In this document: positions 46,690 through 58,157 of the stretch, piece after piece
Layout of the letters: every line of letters starts with the position of its first letter
Position numbering within the stretch: the stretch's first letter is position 1
Assembly: GCA_037953745.1 (NCBI GenBank)
Contig: JBAKBP010007592.1
Coordinates: forward strand, 34,394 to 98,393
Direction of reading: 5' to 3'
From: Lithodes maja
Lineage: Eukaryota; Arthropoda; Malacostraca; Decapoda; Lithodidae
DNA length: 64,000 bases
Notes under the pieces: model-generated
What the model saw: only the letters and a program-made list of their open reading frames with translations
Database searches by the model: none
Told to the model about the DNA's origin: nothing
Program-made: the position numbers and the translations under genes

Positions 46690-47565
46690 TTTTTACCATT
46701 TTTCGTTTTTCGTATTTTGACCCAGCACTTTCAGTGCTGGGTCAATTGAGATTTGGTTAGTGTTCATGTTAATGTCTTGTACAGTCAATACATCTATCTG
46801 AGTAATCAATTCCTGTACTGTACCTACACCCATATTTATATTATACTCATTCTTTCTATCATTTGTCCACCTACCTGGATTTACCTGATCCCCAAATCGT
46901 CCTGTATCAATTGTTACAATTGCATTATGAATATTCTTAGTAATATTTCCAATATTACAATACATAGCGTCATTAGCTCCAGCGTTATCATAAACCTTCA
47001 CACTACAGCTGTTATTACTAATGTCGTTGCTATTATCTAGTCTTAACTGTAAATGTAAGCCACAATGCACATCAGAATGCATAGGATCAAAATCTAACAC
47101 TACAATTTCACAGACACTTTTCATTAATTGAGGTGAACCAATTACATACTCCAAAGTTGTATTAAAAGTGGTTGTAAGCTTTCCAATTCCAAAATATTTA
47201 CCTAGCCTGCAATTGAAAATATGTAATATATTATTTCTACATACTTCAATTAATGTTTTACCATAAGTACCTCTATCCAGGGTTACATCTTGCGTAACTC
47301 AACATGGTTCAATATTCAGTTCACTTAGGGCAATGACTACAGAATTAAATGTATGTGTATCTACGCCATCAATAACATCATCAATCTGGACTACATCATT
47401 CATTGTTTCAGTATGAACATTGTAATCCCCGCACATAATATGAACATTATCATTATTAGTATAATTTAGTAAAAACATTTCTAATTGATCAAAATGTTCT
47501 GTTGTTGCATACTTTGAGTGACTGGGTGGAATGTAAACTGCACTGATCAGAGCTATCTGTAAATT
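46690..47565 (-). pseudogene. LINE endonuclease relic, main part
   Basis: The - strand encodes an AP-type LINE endonuclease in broken frames: ISAVYIPPSHSKYATTEHFD (about 47540), MCGDYNVH (about 47430, the GD(F/Y)N motif), and LDFDPMHSDVHCGLHLQLRL (about 47070, an SDH-like end with His displaced). A 153-codon open piece (47154-46693) is its last part. The upstream part is found across the 18-bp array at 54050-54190. No RT follows, because the relic ends near 46690. Confidence 0.7.
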
Positions 47566-47650
47566 ATAACCTATACTGCTCCTATAACCTATACTGCTCC
47601 TATAACCTATACTGCTCCTATAACCTATACTGCTCCTATAACCTATACTG
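47566..47650. repeat. 18-bp tandem array, left part
   Basis: About 4.5 units of CTATACTGCTCCTATAAC. The same array continues at 53893-54050; the LINE 47651-53892 is inserted in it. Confidence 0.93.
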
Positions 47651-48064
47651 TGTTGCGAGGAGTGCTGGAGGACCGAGAGAGTGTGTTGTGCCTGGAAGTG
47701 ACTTTTCTAGCTATACCGTGTGAAGGTATACGTTAATATAAGACCTACTGAACTGTGAATGTGCGGTGCATCTGGAGATGTGTGAAAGAAGTGGCTTTAA
47801 TACGCACATAGAACTGTGTAAGTGAAAATACAGTAAGACTCCTCCAAGTTCCCGGTCCAGCTGGTGTTGTGGCGGGGTGGGGGCCGGCGATCAGGTGAAG
47901 TTCACTTTATAATTATTGACAATATATCATAAATTTCCTTATATGAAGGAGGTGTATAACATTTTGTTTGAGCAAGGATAGAAAAAGTAGAATTACTTAT
48001 TTTGTAGTTTGCAAACAGACAAATTATGATTTCTATGAGTGAAGCGAATAACTAACGAAATAAA

Positions 48065-49798
48065 ATGGAAAATAACGAAACAATAATAAACAGTGTTTTG
48101 TGTTTCCTAAATTCTGCAAAGTCAGACTTTTCAACTAAAACTCTCGAAGATGTAATTCACTCATTCTATTCTCACGATGATATTAAGGAAGCCAAAGAGA
48201 TTGTGTGTAACATTTTAAAGGAAGACTTAAAATGGAGGAGAGATCCCGAGAAAAAGAGAAAAGACCTTACTGATTTGCTGAATTTTCATGATCAGATCTA
48301 CGAAACAAGACATAAGATCAAATTCTTGACAAACAGTCACAAAAAAATGCCTCCTATTGGCCTTGAATTATTTGCTCCTCTGATAACTACGCTTGCAAAT
48401 GAAATAACCAAACTAAATGAAGTAATTCCTAAAATAGTAGACATTAAAACAGAAGTGTTTAACACCGCAGACACTGTGAGGCAAATGAAAATTGATATGA
48501 ACGATGTCAAGTGCAAATTTTCGAATGCTATTGCTGGCATAGAAAACGCTACCAAGGACATAACACAAGATGTAAACATGAATGATATAAATGATTTTAG
48601 AACATCAGTGAACCTAGGAGAACTTGAACTTGTTAGACACCTCAGAAGAGATTCCAATGTAAATGGGACGATGTGTAGCAGCCCCGTACCTGGAACAGAT
48701 GCACTTTCACGTATGGTTCGTTCTGCTTCACCTCATACTCAGATGTCTCGAAGTGGTTCACGTCCCTGCCTCACCACACTACCTATCTCCCAGGCATCTC
48801 ACCCTCATGCTTCTCCGGGCTACCGGTCCCCCCAAATGGTCCCTCACGGCCAATTATCTCGGGGCCCCCAGTCCCCCCACCAGCCATCTTCGGGCCCTCA
48901 CCACTCTGCATCTTCAGGGCCTCTGATGATACCTCGGACCCCACCACACGGTACTCACCGCCTGGCATCTCCAGGCCCCCGGACCCCCCCCCCCCCCCCC
49001 TCCCCACTGGGCCCTCACCACCGGGTTTCCCATGGATCCCTGAATCCATCACCAGACATCTGCCACCGATCTTCTCATCGCTCCACCACCAACAACCACC
49101 ATTCTGGCGCCCCACCTCCCTCCCTCGTGCCTCTTCACCTTCATGACGAGTGTGGCGGTATGAGGTTGAGATCCATGGTGGGGAGCGAGAATACTTGTAC
49201 CGTGAAAGAAAATTACGCAGCTGTAGCTTCTAAAGTGACCAGTGTTGGGAGAGGCAGTACTGATCATCAAAATGTTACCGACCCTAGGACAGGAGCTGTC
49301 TCCAAAAAGTCAGCATCCAGAGCTCCTACAAACTATGATGCCGCCAAACATCAGCAAGGACGAGAAGCAGATGCAAGGCACACCAAACAGTCTGTATCAG
49401 AATCGTGGAATCTGGTTCAATCTAAGATTCAGAAAAGGACGGACAATCGCCAAACACGCAAAATCTTCGGGGGTGTCACAGGGCACAAAAAGGGTGTAAG
49501 TACAACTTTTAAAGCTGCAAAGAGATTGGTTGATGTCTTTGTTGGAAGGGTGGAAAAAGATGCAACTGCTGAGGCCATTACAGAATATATAACTAGTAAT
49601 ATCCAAATAGATGTAGTAGATGTAACTAAATTAAACATAAAATCAGACAGATTTGATGCTTTTAAAGTGACAGTTAATTTATGTGACAGAGATAAACTAT
49701 TCAATCCTGAGCTTTGGCCAGAAGAGATCATGGTTGACAAATTTTATAATAGACAAAGAAATCACGATAATAAGGACAGCCCCTCAAGAGCCTCATAA
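48065..49798 (+). CDS. LINE ORF1 protein
   Basis: This is the presumed RNA-binding, particle-forming protein of the LINE, 577 residues, uninterrupted from ATG at 48065 to TAA. Residues about 95-175 form a long amphipathic, coiled-coil-like helix region (ITKLNEVIPKIVDIKTEV...). Residues about 220-370 are rich in Ser, Pro and His with repeated GP-containing motifs. The C-terminus (about 480-565) resembles an RRM-like fold: VDVFVGRVEKDATAEAITEY ... FKVTVNLCDRDKLFNPELWP. There is no zinc knuckle. It lies directly upstream of ORF2 (about 30 bp). The assignment rests on position and C-terminal similarity type; no enzymatic function is claimed. Confidence 0.8.
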   Translation: MENNETIINSVLCFLNSAKSDFSTKTLEDVIHSFYSHDDIKEAKEIVCNILKEDLKWRRDPEKKRKDLTDLLNFHDQIYETRHKIKFLTNSHKKMPPIGLELFAPLITTLANEITKLNEVIPKIVDIKTEVFNTADTVRQMKIDMNDVKCKFSNAIAGIENATKDITQDVNMNDINDFRTSVNLGELELVRHLRRDSNVNGTMCSSPVPGTDALSRMVRSASPHTQMSRSGSRPCLTTLPISQASHPHASPGYRSPQMVPHGQLSRGPQSPHQPSSGPHHSASSGPLMIPRTPPHGTHRLASPGPRTPPPPPSPLGPHHRVSHGSLNPSPDICHRSSHRSTTNNHHSGAPPPSLVPLHLHDECGGMRLRSMVGSENTCTVKENYAAVASKVTSVGRGSTDHQNVTDPRTGAVSKKSASRAPTNYDAAKHQQGREADARHTKQSVSESWNLVQSKIQKRTDNRQTRKIFGGVTGHKKGVSTTFKAAKRLVDVFVGRVEKDATAEAITEYITSNIQIDVVDVTKLNIKSDRFDAFKVTVNLCDRDKLFNPELWPEEIMVDKFYNRQRNHDNKDSPSRAS

Positions 49799-49828
49799 TG
49801 TAAATAGCCTATTGTGTTTGTCTTTTTA

Positions 49829-52772
49829 ATGGATTGTTTGGATTTAAGAATGTGTTCGTACAACTGTTGCTCCTTGCGTAAGAATATTGACTTGATTCGT
49901 GGTTTAACTGAAAATGATTGTGACGTTTTATTTTTGCAAGAAACTTTTATTACAGAAGATAAGTTAGGATTATTAGAATTTATAAATGAGAAATATGACA
50001 GTGTAGGATCAGCTGCAATATATTCAGATCGAGCGTTGTCTGCCATGGCAGGACGTCCTGAGGGAGGTATGGCTATTCTTTGGAAAAAGAACTCTATTTT
50101 TAAAATTCAGAAAATTGATGTTTATAAAAACTATATGATTTTTAGCATAAGAGTTTTTAACTATGATATTGTACTAGTTAATATATATTTGAATAGTGAT
50201 TTATGGGAAATTTCCACATTGCAGAGATATCTTCAAACTTTAGTGTCATTAGAAGAAGTATTAGAAAATTACAATTTTAATGCCATTTTTTACATGGGAG
50301 ATTTTAATGCTGATCCTCTCTCAGGACGGGCCTGGAGGAGTTTGAGTAGTTTTATTAATAATAATTCCTTAAAATGCTTTGACGTAAAATTACTGCAAGA
50401 AGATTCTTTTACATTTGTAGGTTATGGCAACTCTGCCTCTAGATGGCTTGACCATATCGTCGGTAGAGAATGTCCCAACATTAAAGTTGATAGTATAGTT
50501 ATTTTAAATGATGTAATAGGATCAGATCATTTACCAATTGTTGCTAATCTAAAAATACATGGTAACAATATTCCTCCAACAATGTGTAACTCGGTCAGCC
50601 ATGATATTCACAATGATGACTCTTATATAAATTGGAATAAACTCAACTCAAATGAGCTTGGAGAGATTGATTGACTTATAACTTCTGAATTAGAAAACTG
50701 GAGAGAGCACCCGGTAAGATCTTGTTCAACTTTAGGATGTCATGATCCGCAACATCTAAAATGGGTTGATCAATTTTATGACTCTTTATGTGCAGCAGTT
50801 AATGAATCCTCTACAAAGTTCCAAAGGAAGACGATAAAATTGAATAAATATAAGATTATTCCCGGTTGGAATACCGAGGTAAAACAATTACATGTAGAGG
50901 CAAGAGAAAACTTTCTAAATTGGGTTAGAAATGGTAGGCACCGGGACACTCAGGACTTTATTAAAATGACTCAATCAAGAAAGTGTTTTAAAGATAAATT
51001 AAGGAAGTGTAAACAAGAAGAACAGCATCATATCTGCAAGGCTATTACAGACAAGTTTAGATATAATAAGAAACTATTCTGGAAAGATGTAAGGAATAAA
51101 AAGGGAAAAGATAAAGTTTCTAATGTAATCGACTGTAAAAATAGTCCAGATGATATTATAAGTGTTTTTACTGAAACATTCCTAAGTAAGGAAAGTCCTA
51201 GTGAAGAAGTGAACATGAAAACATTTTTTTATGGATAAATTTAAGAGAGAGTGGTCTACAAGACGTAAAATGTACACTGCTGTTTCATATGTGTCTATAG
51301 AGAGATCAATTAAACAGTTGAATGATGGTGTGGGTCAAGATGGCATCCATTCCGCTTTACTAAAAAATGCCTCGCATGATTTACTAGTCAACATTTCATT
51401 TTTTTACAATGCATGCCTTATACATTGTTATCTTCCACCTAAGCTATTATTAGGTAATATTAGACCTATTATTAAAGATAGAAAAGGTAATGCTACTGAA
51501 TCAAGTAACTATCGACCGGTGATGCAATCTTCATGTATATTAAAAATGTTGGAGTTTCACTTGCTGGATATCATTTCTGAAAAAGTTAATATAAACTCAA
51601 GACAGTTTGGATTTAGGAGGGGTGCTTCAACCTCGGATGCAACATTCATGTTAAAAGAAATAATGAATAATAATATGGCTAAGGGTGTGTCTGGTTTCCT
51701 TACCTTTGTCGATCTCTCCAAGGCATTTGATCGAGTGGATCATTTTAAAATGGGATGCAAATTATTAGATAAGGATGTCCCCGTTGATTTAATATTTTTA
51801 GTTATGCATTACCTCCGGAACCAATATGCTAATGTGGTGTGGAAGGGACGTCATGGTCGTCTCTGTCATGTGGAGAGAGGGGTGAGACAGGGAGGTGTTC
51901 TTTCGCCATTTCTTTTTAATTTATACATAGACGAAATTATCAGTAATATAACAGATATGCAAGAAGGATGCACTCTGGGTGTAACACGATTGAATATCAT
52001 GGCATACGCCGATGACATAGTATTATTAACTCATTCTAAAACTTCTATGGCAAGAATTTACAGTAAACTGCTGCTACAACTACATGAACATAAATTACAG
52101 ATTAACAAAAACAAGACAAAATGCATGATAATTAGTAAGAATATAAAGCCAAACACTGATAATATTGTTCTATGTAATGACAATCTTCAGGTTGTAACTT
52201 CATACAAATATTTGGGGCACATCATAACCTCAAATCTGCATGACAGAGATGATGTTGATCTTATATTGAAATCCTTTTATGCTTCTTTTAACTCTATATC
52301 ACGGGATTTTAAGTTCGTTGATTTTAAAACTTTTATGTATCTTTTTGAGTCATACTGCACTCCAGAATATGGATTAAGTTTGTGGCACCATAATGTTTTA
52401 ACATCACAAATTTATAAAACTTTTAACGTAGCCATGAATAATGCACTAAAACGCATATTGAACGTTCCCACATACGCAAGTAGTCATGAGGTGGCGGAGG
52501 TATGCGATCAGCTACTGCTGAGACATCGCCTGGCTTTGATACATTCAAGATATTACCACAGGCTGCTTCGATCTAACATCCCTATTATAAAATTGAATAT
52601 ACATTATTTGCAAAATGGATACCTAATCCCTAGTATTGTAAAATATTTCAAGGATGACTATAATATTGATATTACACACACTGAAATAGACATAGTTAAA
52701 TCTCGGATCACATGGGTTCAAAGACATGAACCGAGACGTGAGCCTGTGTACAATCTTGGTCAAGCCAGGTGA
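49829..52772 (+). pseudogene. LINE ORF2 (endonuclease-RT) with one stop and one frameshift
   Basis: This is the replication enzyme of the LINE. I start at the first ATG (49829). The AP-like endonuclease comes first: SYNC, LQETF (catalytic Glu), MGDFNAD and GSDHLPI are all present. A TGA at 50672-50674 interrupts the linker. The frame continues to 51236, where a run of seven T (51224-51230) appears to have changed the frame. RT follows from about 51231: NYRPV, FGFRRGAST, FVDLSKAFDRVDH, GVRQGGVLSPFLF, the catalytic AYADD (about 52001-52015) and YKYLGH, with a C-terminal domain to 52772. Catalytic residues are intact; the two lesions would block a full-length product unless they are sequencing errors. 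Confidence 0.9.
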
Positions 52773-53080
52773 TTTTATTTAAAGAATGTTTTATATATAA
52801 CTGTATTCTATTTATCAACGGGGACAATATATGTTATGTTCTTTACTGTGGTTATAGTATTTTAAAATACTCTTTTTAAGATTTATTTCCTTAAGAAAGC
52901 TTGGTGCAGCAGTATATGTCTTATGAATTAACTGCTACTGTAATACTTTGTTTTTAATTAAGGTGAATATTTTTACATTTTATTATTAAATAGTTGAAGG
53001 TCTTGAATGCAACATATGTAATATACTGTATATATAAATTATGTATATTATGAAATAAAGATAATTGATTGATTGATTGA

Positions 53081-53265
53081 CTACTACTACTAATACTAAT
53101 ACTACTACTACTACTAATACTACTACTAATACTAATACTACTACTACTACTACTACTAATACTATTACTACTAATACTACTACTACTAATACTACTACTA
53201 CTACCTTATCAACCACTCAGCCTGTGCATCCCCTCTACTACTACTACTACTACTACTACTAATAC

Positions 53266-53301
<36 letters not shown>

Positions 53302-53316
53302 TAATACTACTACTAC

Positions 53317-53352
<36 letters not shown>

Positions 53353-53364
53353 TAATACTACTAC

Positions 53365-53397
<33 letters not shown>

Positions 53398-53400
53398 ATA
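53081..53400. repeat. (ACT/AAT)n microsatellite
   Basis: A CTA/ACT trinucleotide tract with AAT variants is interrupted once by TTATCAACCACTCAGCCTG (near 53206). It lies between two LINE 3' ends. Confidence 0.95.
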
Positions 53401-53403
53401 TTT

Positions 53404-53892
53404 AATATACATTATTTGCAAAATGGATACCTAATCCCTAGTATTGTAAAATATTTCAAGGATGACTATAATATTGATATTACACACACTGAAATAGACA
53501 TAGTTAAATCTCGGATCACATGGGTTCAAAGACATGAACCGAGACGTGAGCCTGTGTACAATCTTGGTCAAGCCAGGTGATTGTATTTACAGAATGTTTT
53601 ATATATTACTGTATTCTATTTATCAACGGGGACAATATTATGTTATGTTTTTTACTGTGGTTATAGTATTTTAAAATACTCTTTTTAAGATTTATTTCCT
53701 TAAGAAAGCTTGGTGCAGCAGTATATGTCTTATGAATTAACTGCTACTGTAATACTTTGTTTTTAATTAAGGTGAATATTTTTACATTTTATTATTAAAT
53801 AGTTGTAAGTCTTGAACGCAACATATGTAATATACTGTATATATAAATTATGTATATTATGAAATAAAGATAATTGATTGATTGATTGATTG
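53404..53892 (+). mobile_element. Second copy of the LINE 3' end
   Basis: It repeats 52596-53080 at an offset of 808 bp with roughly ten differences, including the last ~60 codons of ORF2, the 3' UTR, AATAAA and the GATT tail. It is either a 5'-truncated insertion of the same family or a tandem duplication. Confidence 0.9.
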
Positions 53893-54050
53893 ACTGCTCC
53901 TATAACCTATACTGCTCCTATAACCTATACTGCTCCTATAACCTATACTGCTCCTATAACCTATACTGCTCCTATAACCTATACTGTTCCTATAACCTAT
54001 ACTGCTCCTATAACCTATACTGCTCCTATAACCTATACTGCTCCTATACA
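53893..54050. repeat. 18-bp tandem array, right part
   Basis: About 8.7 units of the same 18-bp repeat as 47566-47650, with one variant (GTTCC). In the - strand frame of the endonuclease relic the unit would encode a GYRSSI-type or VIGAVQ-type repeat. Confidence 0.94.
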
Positions 54051-54190
54051 TCCTTATTGATAACAAAGATTCATATTTTTTTTTTTTTTTTTTTTATAAT
54101 TTCCTCTTCAAACCAGGGTTTTTTCTGTATTGCAATAATAATGCCACCTGACTTAAATCTACTTAGTTCACTCGTATTCTTGTAAACTAA
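54051..54190 (-). pseudogene. LINE endonuclease relic, upstream part
   Basis: The - strand encodes LSRFKSGGIIIAIQKKPWFEE, the region usually found upstream of the VYIPP block of LINE endonucleases. Its continuation is at 47565-46690 beyond the array and the inserted LINE. A poly(T) tract at 54077-54096 lies within it. Confidence 0.55.
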
Positions 54191-54250
54191 TTATCTTACA
54201 TTTACCATATCAACATCATCACATTTCGTTTAGTTTAGTTTAGTGTATGC

Positions 54251-54260
54251 GTGGGTGTGT

Positions 54261-54299
<39 letters not shown>

Positions 54300-54423
54300 T
54301 GTGTGCAGCATGACTGAGTTACGTGCAGCTTTAAGACAGCTTGGAGGGGAGGGGAGGACCATAACGAGAGATCAGGGAGGTGGTAGGTGTGTGTGGAGGG
54401 TGGGGGGGGGGGGGGGGGGGGGG
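54251..54423. repeat. (TG)n microsatellite and poly(G) tract
   Basis: A GT dinucleotide tract lies at 54251-54305 and a run of about 22 G at 54402-54423. Open frames over these are compositional. Confidence 0.93.
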
Positions 54424-54562
54424 CGGGCCTGGCACTTAACTGGGTAATGGTGTAGGTGATCATGTGAAGCTGTGGCCCCTGCACCCCCATGATGAACTCT
54501 CCCCCTAGCGGCCCTCTTACTGCACCCCTTCTATGTTACGTCTACTCTACAGTACACGTTAA

Positions 54563-54942
54563 GGGAGCCCACCTCGTTTTTTATCTCTCTCTCTCTCCCT
54601 CTCACTGTGGGTTGTATTCATTCGGCCCCATTCAGCCTACTGTTTTAAGACGTTTATCCCCATCCAGGTGTTGATTTTATCCTGGCGAGTGGTAGCGAGC
54701 CAGCATTTTTTTTTTTTTTAATATTTTTGTCAGCAGGCTAAATTTGTAAATTTTTCGATAGGAAAAGTCTCCGGCGAAGCCGGATTTCTCCATACAATGC
54801 TGGCTCGCTATCGCTCGCCAGGAATAAATTAACACCTGGATGGGGATAAAAGTCTTAAAACAATAAGCTGAATGGGGCCGAATTGATACAAGCCAGGGAA
54901 AGAGAGAAAAGAAGAGAAAGATAAAAAAAGCCGGTGACCCCC
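54563..54942. mobile_element. 380-bp foldback TTAA MITE
   Basis: TTAA is at 54559-54562 and 54943-54946. Almost the whole element is an inverted repeat with arms of ~150 bp: CAGGTGTTGATTTTATCCTGG and its inverted partner near 54825, GGCGAG(T/C)G(G/A)TAGCGAGCCAGC twice inverted, and the ends GGGAGCCCACC and GGGGGTCACC. The loop holds a CCGGCGAAGCCGG hairpin. It is related in its core to 55468-55825. No coding sequence is present. Confidence 0.8.
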
Positions 54943-54946
54943 TTAA

Positions 54947-55463
54947 CTAATTCCTTAATTATATATCGTTATTATTGTATAATTTACTTATTAGTTCCAT
55001 TATCTATATTGACATTATCATCAATATTTGTAATTAAGAAAGCATGTATTATTTTGTTTTATATTAATTCACAATGAAACATGCAAATGCTTCTCTTGTA
55101 TTGAACCATATGAACATATATTATTTTAACATAACGCTCAACCCCATTCAGTACGATGGCATCTTTCTAAAATTATATTTTGGACTAAATTAGACGATTT
55201 TACTCAACCAAGGAGAGTTATCTATGTATCAAACAAATAAGAGCTATCTCAATGTAACTTTCAACTTCATTCCTAATGTAAGTAAAACTATCTTATGATT
55301 GTCAGAACACCATATAAAAATTAATTATCACTTGATCAATGTATCGAGCTATATTTTCATTAAGCCTACATTGTAAATCTAGAAATAATAATTGTGGTGT
55401 ATTATGAGGTAAGAAGCTTGGTGGGGGATGAGTTCTGTTGCAGGGGGTCCTTCGTGTTCTGCA
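54947..55463. other. Unassigned sequence
   Basis: No gene is recognised. Bases 55140-55165 (CCCCATTCAGTACGATGGCA) resemble one end of the 212-bp MITE family. Confidence 0.5.
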
Positions 55464-55467
55464 TTAA

Positions 55468-55825
55468 GGGGAGGCTGTTTTTTTGGTATATTAATTAATG
55501 TATTCATATGTTTTTTTTTAGTTTCCTCCCTAGACCTCCATCAACTTAGAAAACACTCCCTAGACCCCCCTTCAAGTTAAATTTGTAAATTTTTCGGTAG
55601 AAAAATGTTCCGGCCGAAGGCCGGTTCCTCTTAAAATTAAAGGCTCGCTATCGCTCGCCAGGAAATACTCGACACCTAAATGGCACGAAAGGTATTACAA
55701 TGGCAACGAAATGGGGCGAAAGGTGTTAAAATCGCCAAACTAATGGGCCGAATGTCTTATAATCTCAAAACTAGTGGGGCTAAACATTAGAGAGAAAGGG
55801 GTCCAGAAAAACGGTCTGCCTCCCC
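55468..55825. mobile_element. 358-bp TTAA MITE abutting piggyBac
   Basis: TTAA is at 55464-55467 and 55826-55829. The inverted ends are GGGGAGGCTG and GGGGAGGCAG. It contains the CCGGCCGAAGGCCGG hairpin and the TCGCTATCGCTCGCCAGGAA block shared with 54563-54942. Its right TTAA is at the same time the left TTAA of the piggyBac element. Confidence 0.78.
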
Positions 55826-58157
55826 TTAACCCTTCCAGCCCGGGCAACCTTATATAAGGACGCTGCGGCAGATGGGCAGGACCCCGGGTGTCCTTGGATA
55901 AGCTCTGTGCTTGAAACCGTGCTTTGAAATTGGCACGGCGAAAATTTACTTTGCAGGGGCGATCACAGCGCCACCAAGCCTCAACTACTACCGTTATTAG
56001 TTCCCGCGTGACCTCCATACCGAGTTATAGCAGAAAAAAAATGTCCCGATGCATTCGATTCCGTGCAGTCTCCCGCGCCCCCCACTGCTACCCCTCTCGC
56101 AACTTCGACGCCTGTTGCTACCAAAAAAAAGGCTAAACGCAAGAAAGCAAAGTTATTTTTGAGTGATAGTGCCATACAGAGACAACTTTTTGCCACTGAA
56201 GTGAGCAGTGGCGAAAGCTTAGTTGATAAACATCAATTCATAAGTGCGAGTGAAGACGATGATATTGTGGGGTTTGGGGAAGATGACAATGTGGATTTGT
56301 TTGAGGGAGGTGATAGTAGTGATGATCCTGATGTGGAAGTGGTGCAGGAAGGTGCAGTAGAACTTCCAAGTGTGCTAGAGCCTAGGCCTACCCCTTCGCC
56401 ATCATTGCTAGGTCAGCCTAGTAGGCCTAGCCCTAGCCCAGGACCTTCCTCTTTGTCTGCCCGTATGCCCTTGAAAGTGGGTAAATACTTTTACAAACAA
56501 TCATTAGTAAAAAGTGCAGCCAAGAAAGCACGCAGGGCAGCAGAAAAGGTTAGGGAAGTGATAATGATAGTGACGCCGACCCTGGTCTAGCAACCACCCA
56601 CATTCCTTTGTCCCGACGCCTTGACCCGGGATGCCGCGTGGGTCACCCACAGCCCTCGGCTTCATCTCTCCCTCAGGATGAGCAAAGGGCCTCTTCAAGT
56701 GGTACTAGTGGTGCGGCATTGTCCTCCCACAGTGTGCCACAGCCCTCATCACATCAAAGAGCATTATTTGCTGCGGAGAAGCCCTCGGCTTGCCGCAAAA
56801 GGAGCCCAACTCCCGAGGCTGAGGTACCCATTCTTCAACCTCCCGCAGCCTCCCGCCCCCCACGCATGCGCCCGGTCCCATCTTTACCGGAAATATCTAC
56901 CGAAAAAGATACTGACGACCCCAACATTGCCCCAGATGACCTGACATCGCCTGAGGAGGAGGACGAGGATGTGGAAGAGGAGGAAGTCCCGACTCGACGA
57001 GTTCGAGGGCGAGGTCGTGGGCGTGCGGCTCAGCCTGCCGACGCCGATGCCCATGGGCATGGCCGGGGGCGTGCAGGTCGTCCGCCTGGGCGTCCGCGTG
57101 CCCAAGGGCAAGGGCGTGCGCCTGCACAGTGCGCTCATCCGACTTGTTTGTGTGGACAGATGGGGCGGATTTTGAGCCAGATTGTCCTGCCTTTGACGAG
57201 CAACAGGTAGGTTCCGGGGTGTCACCAGCATTTCCCTGTGGCCCAGATGCTACCCCCAGTGAACTTTTCTGTGGCTTTTATGATAATGAAGTCATGGAAT
57301 ACCTCGTCAAGGAAACAAACAATCACCATGCTATCTGTTCCAACTTTCTTGGCAGGAAGACCAGTGCCAAGATGGTGGCATGGAGAGCTGTCACTGTGGC
57401 AGAACTATATGTGTTCTTGGCACTCACAATGCTGATGACACATATCAGAAAGCACGTTCTGGTCGACTACTGGATCACTGGCGACCTCATAACGACTCCA
57501 ACATTTGGCAAGTACATGTCCAGGGATAGGTACTTCGACATCCTCTCCTATCTCCACCTGACAAACAACATGGCACTCCACTTTCCCGACGCACTATGGA
57601 AGATCAGGAAACTGTATGACATGATACGTCATCGGTTTACCACCTACCTGATTCCTTTCTAGAAGATGTGCCTCGATGAGCTCTGGTCGTGTTCCGTGGT
57701 AGGCTGCACTTCCGACAGTATATCCCGTCCAAGAGACACCGCTTCGGCATCAAGCTCTTTGCCCTCTGCGACTGTAAGACGGAGTATGTGCTGGACTTTG
57801 TGGTCTACAGCGGCAGTGGTGGGGAAATCGAGACTAACACTGACATTGGATTTGGCGGCGCTGTCGTAAAGAAAATGATGGAGAGACACTTCCACAAGAA
57901 CCACATTCTCTACACCGATAATTATTGCACGTCGCCAATCCTCGCCAAGTACCTCCATGACCGCAAGACCGGAACTGTCGGGACAGTCAAGGCCAAGAGG
58001 AGGGGCATGCCAGGCTACCCAATCAAGACCAAGAAGACGGAGATCTTCCACAAGAAGAGTGGCCCCATCCTCTCCATCCACTGGCATGACCAGCGGAAGG
58101 TCAACCTCCTCACCACATGCCACAAAGCCGAGATGGTCGCCACAGGGAGGGTGGACC

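Larger units (their letters stand above)
47651..53080 (+). mobile_element. Near-complete LINE (ORF1 + ORF2) with GATT tail
   Basis: It has a 5' UTR (47651-48064), ORF1, ORF2, a 3' UTR with AATAAA (53054-53059) and a (GATT)n tail (53063-53080). It is inserted into the 18-bp array, which is why a target duplication cannot be told from the repeat. ORF2 has only two lesions. The clade is not certain; APE endonuclease plus ORF1 with a coiled coil and an RRM-like C-terminus fits the CR1/Jockey/I assemblage. Confidence 0.88.

Noticed and set aside
46690..47154. A host gene encoded by the 153-codon - strand frame
   Set aside because: Upstream broken frames show the GDYNVH and YIPPSHS motifs of a LINE endonuclease, so it is the end of that relic.
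52986..53421. Val-rich and Thr/Asn-rich frames
   Set aside because: These are translations of the (ACT/AAT)n microsatellite.
56884..57231. Minus-strand frames over the piggyBac N-terminal region
   Set aside because: They are shadows of the low-complexity Gly/Arg- and Glu-rich part of the transposase relic.
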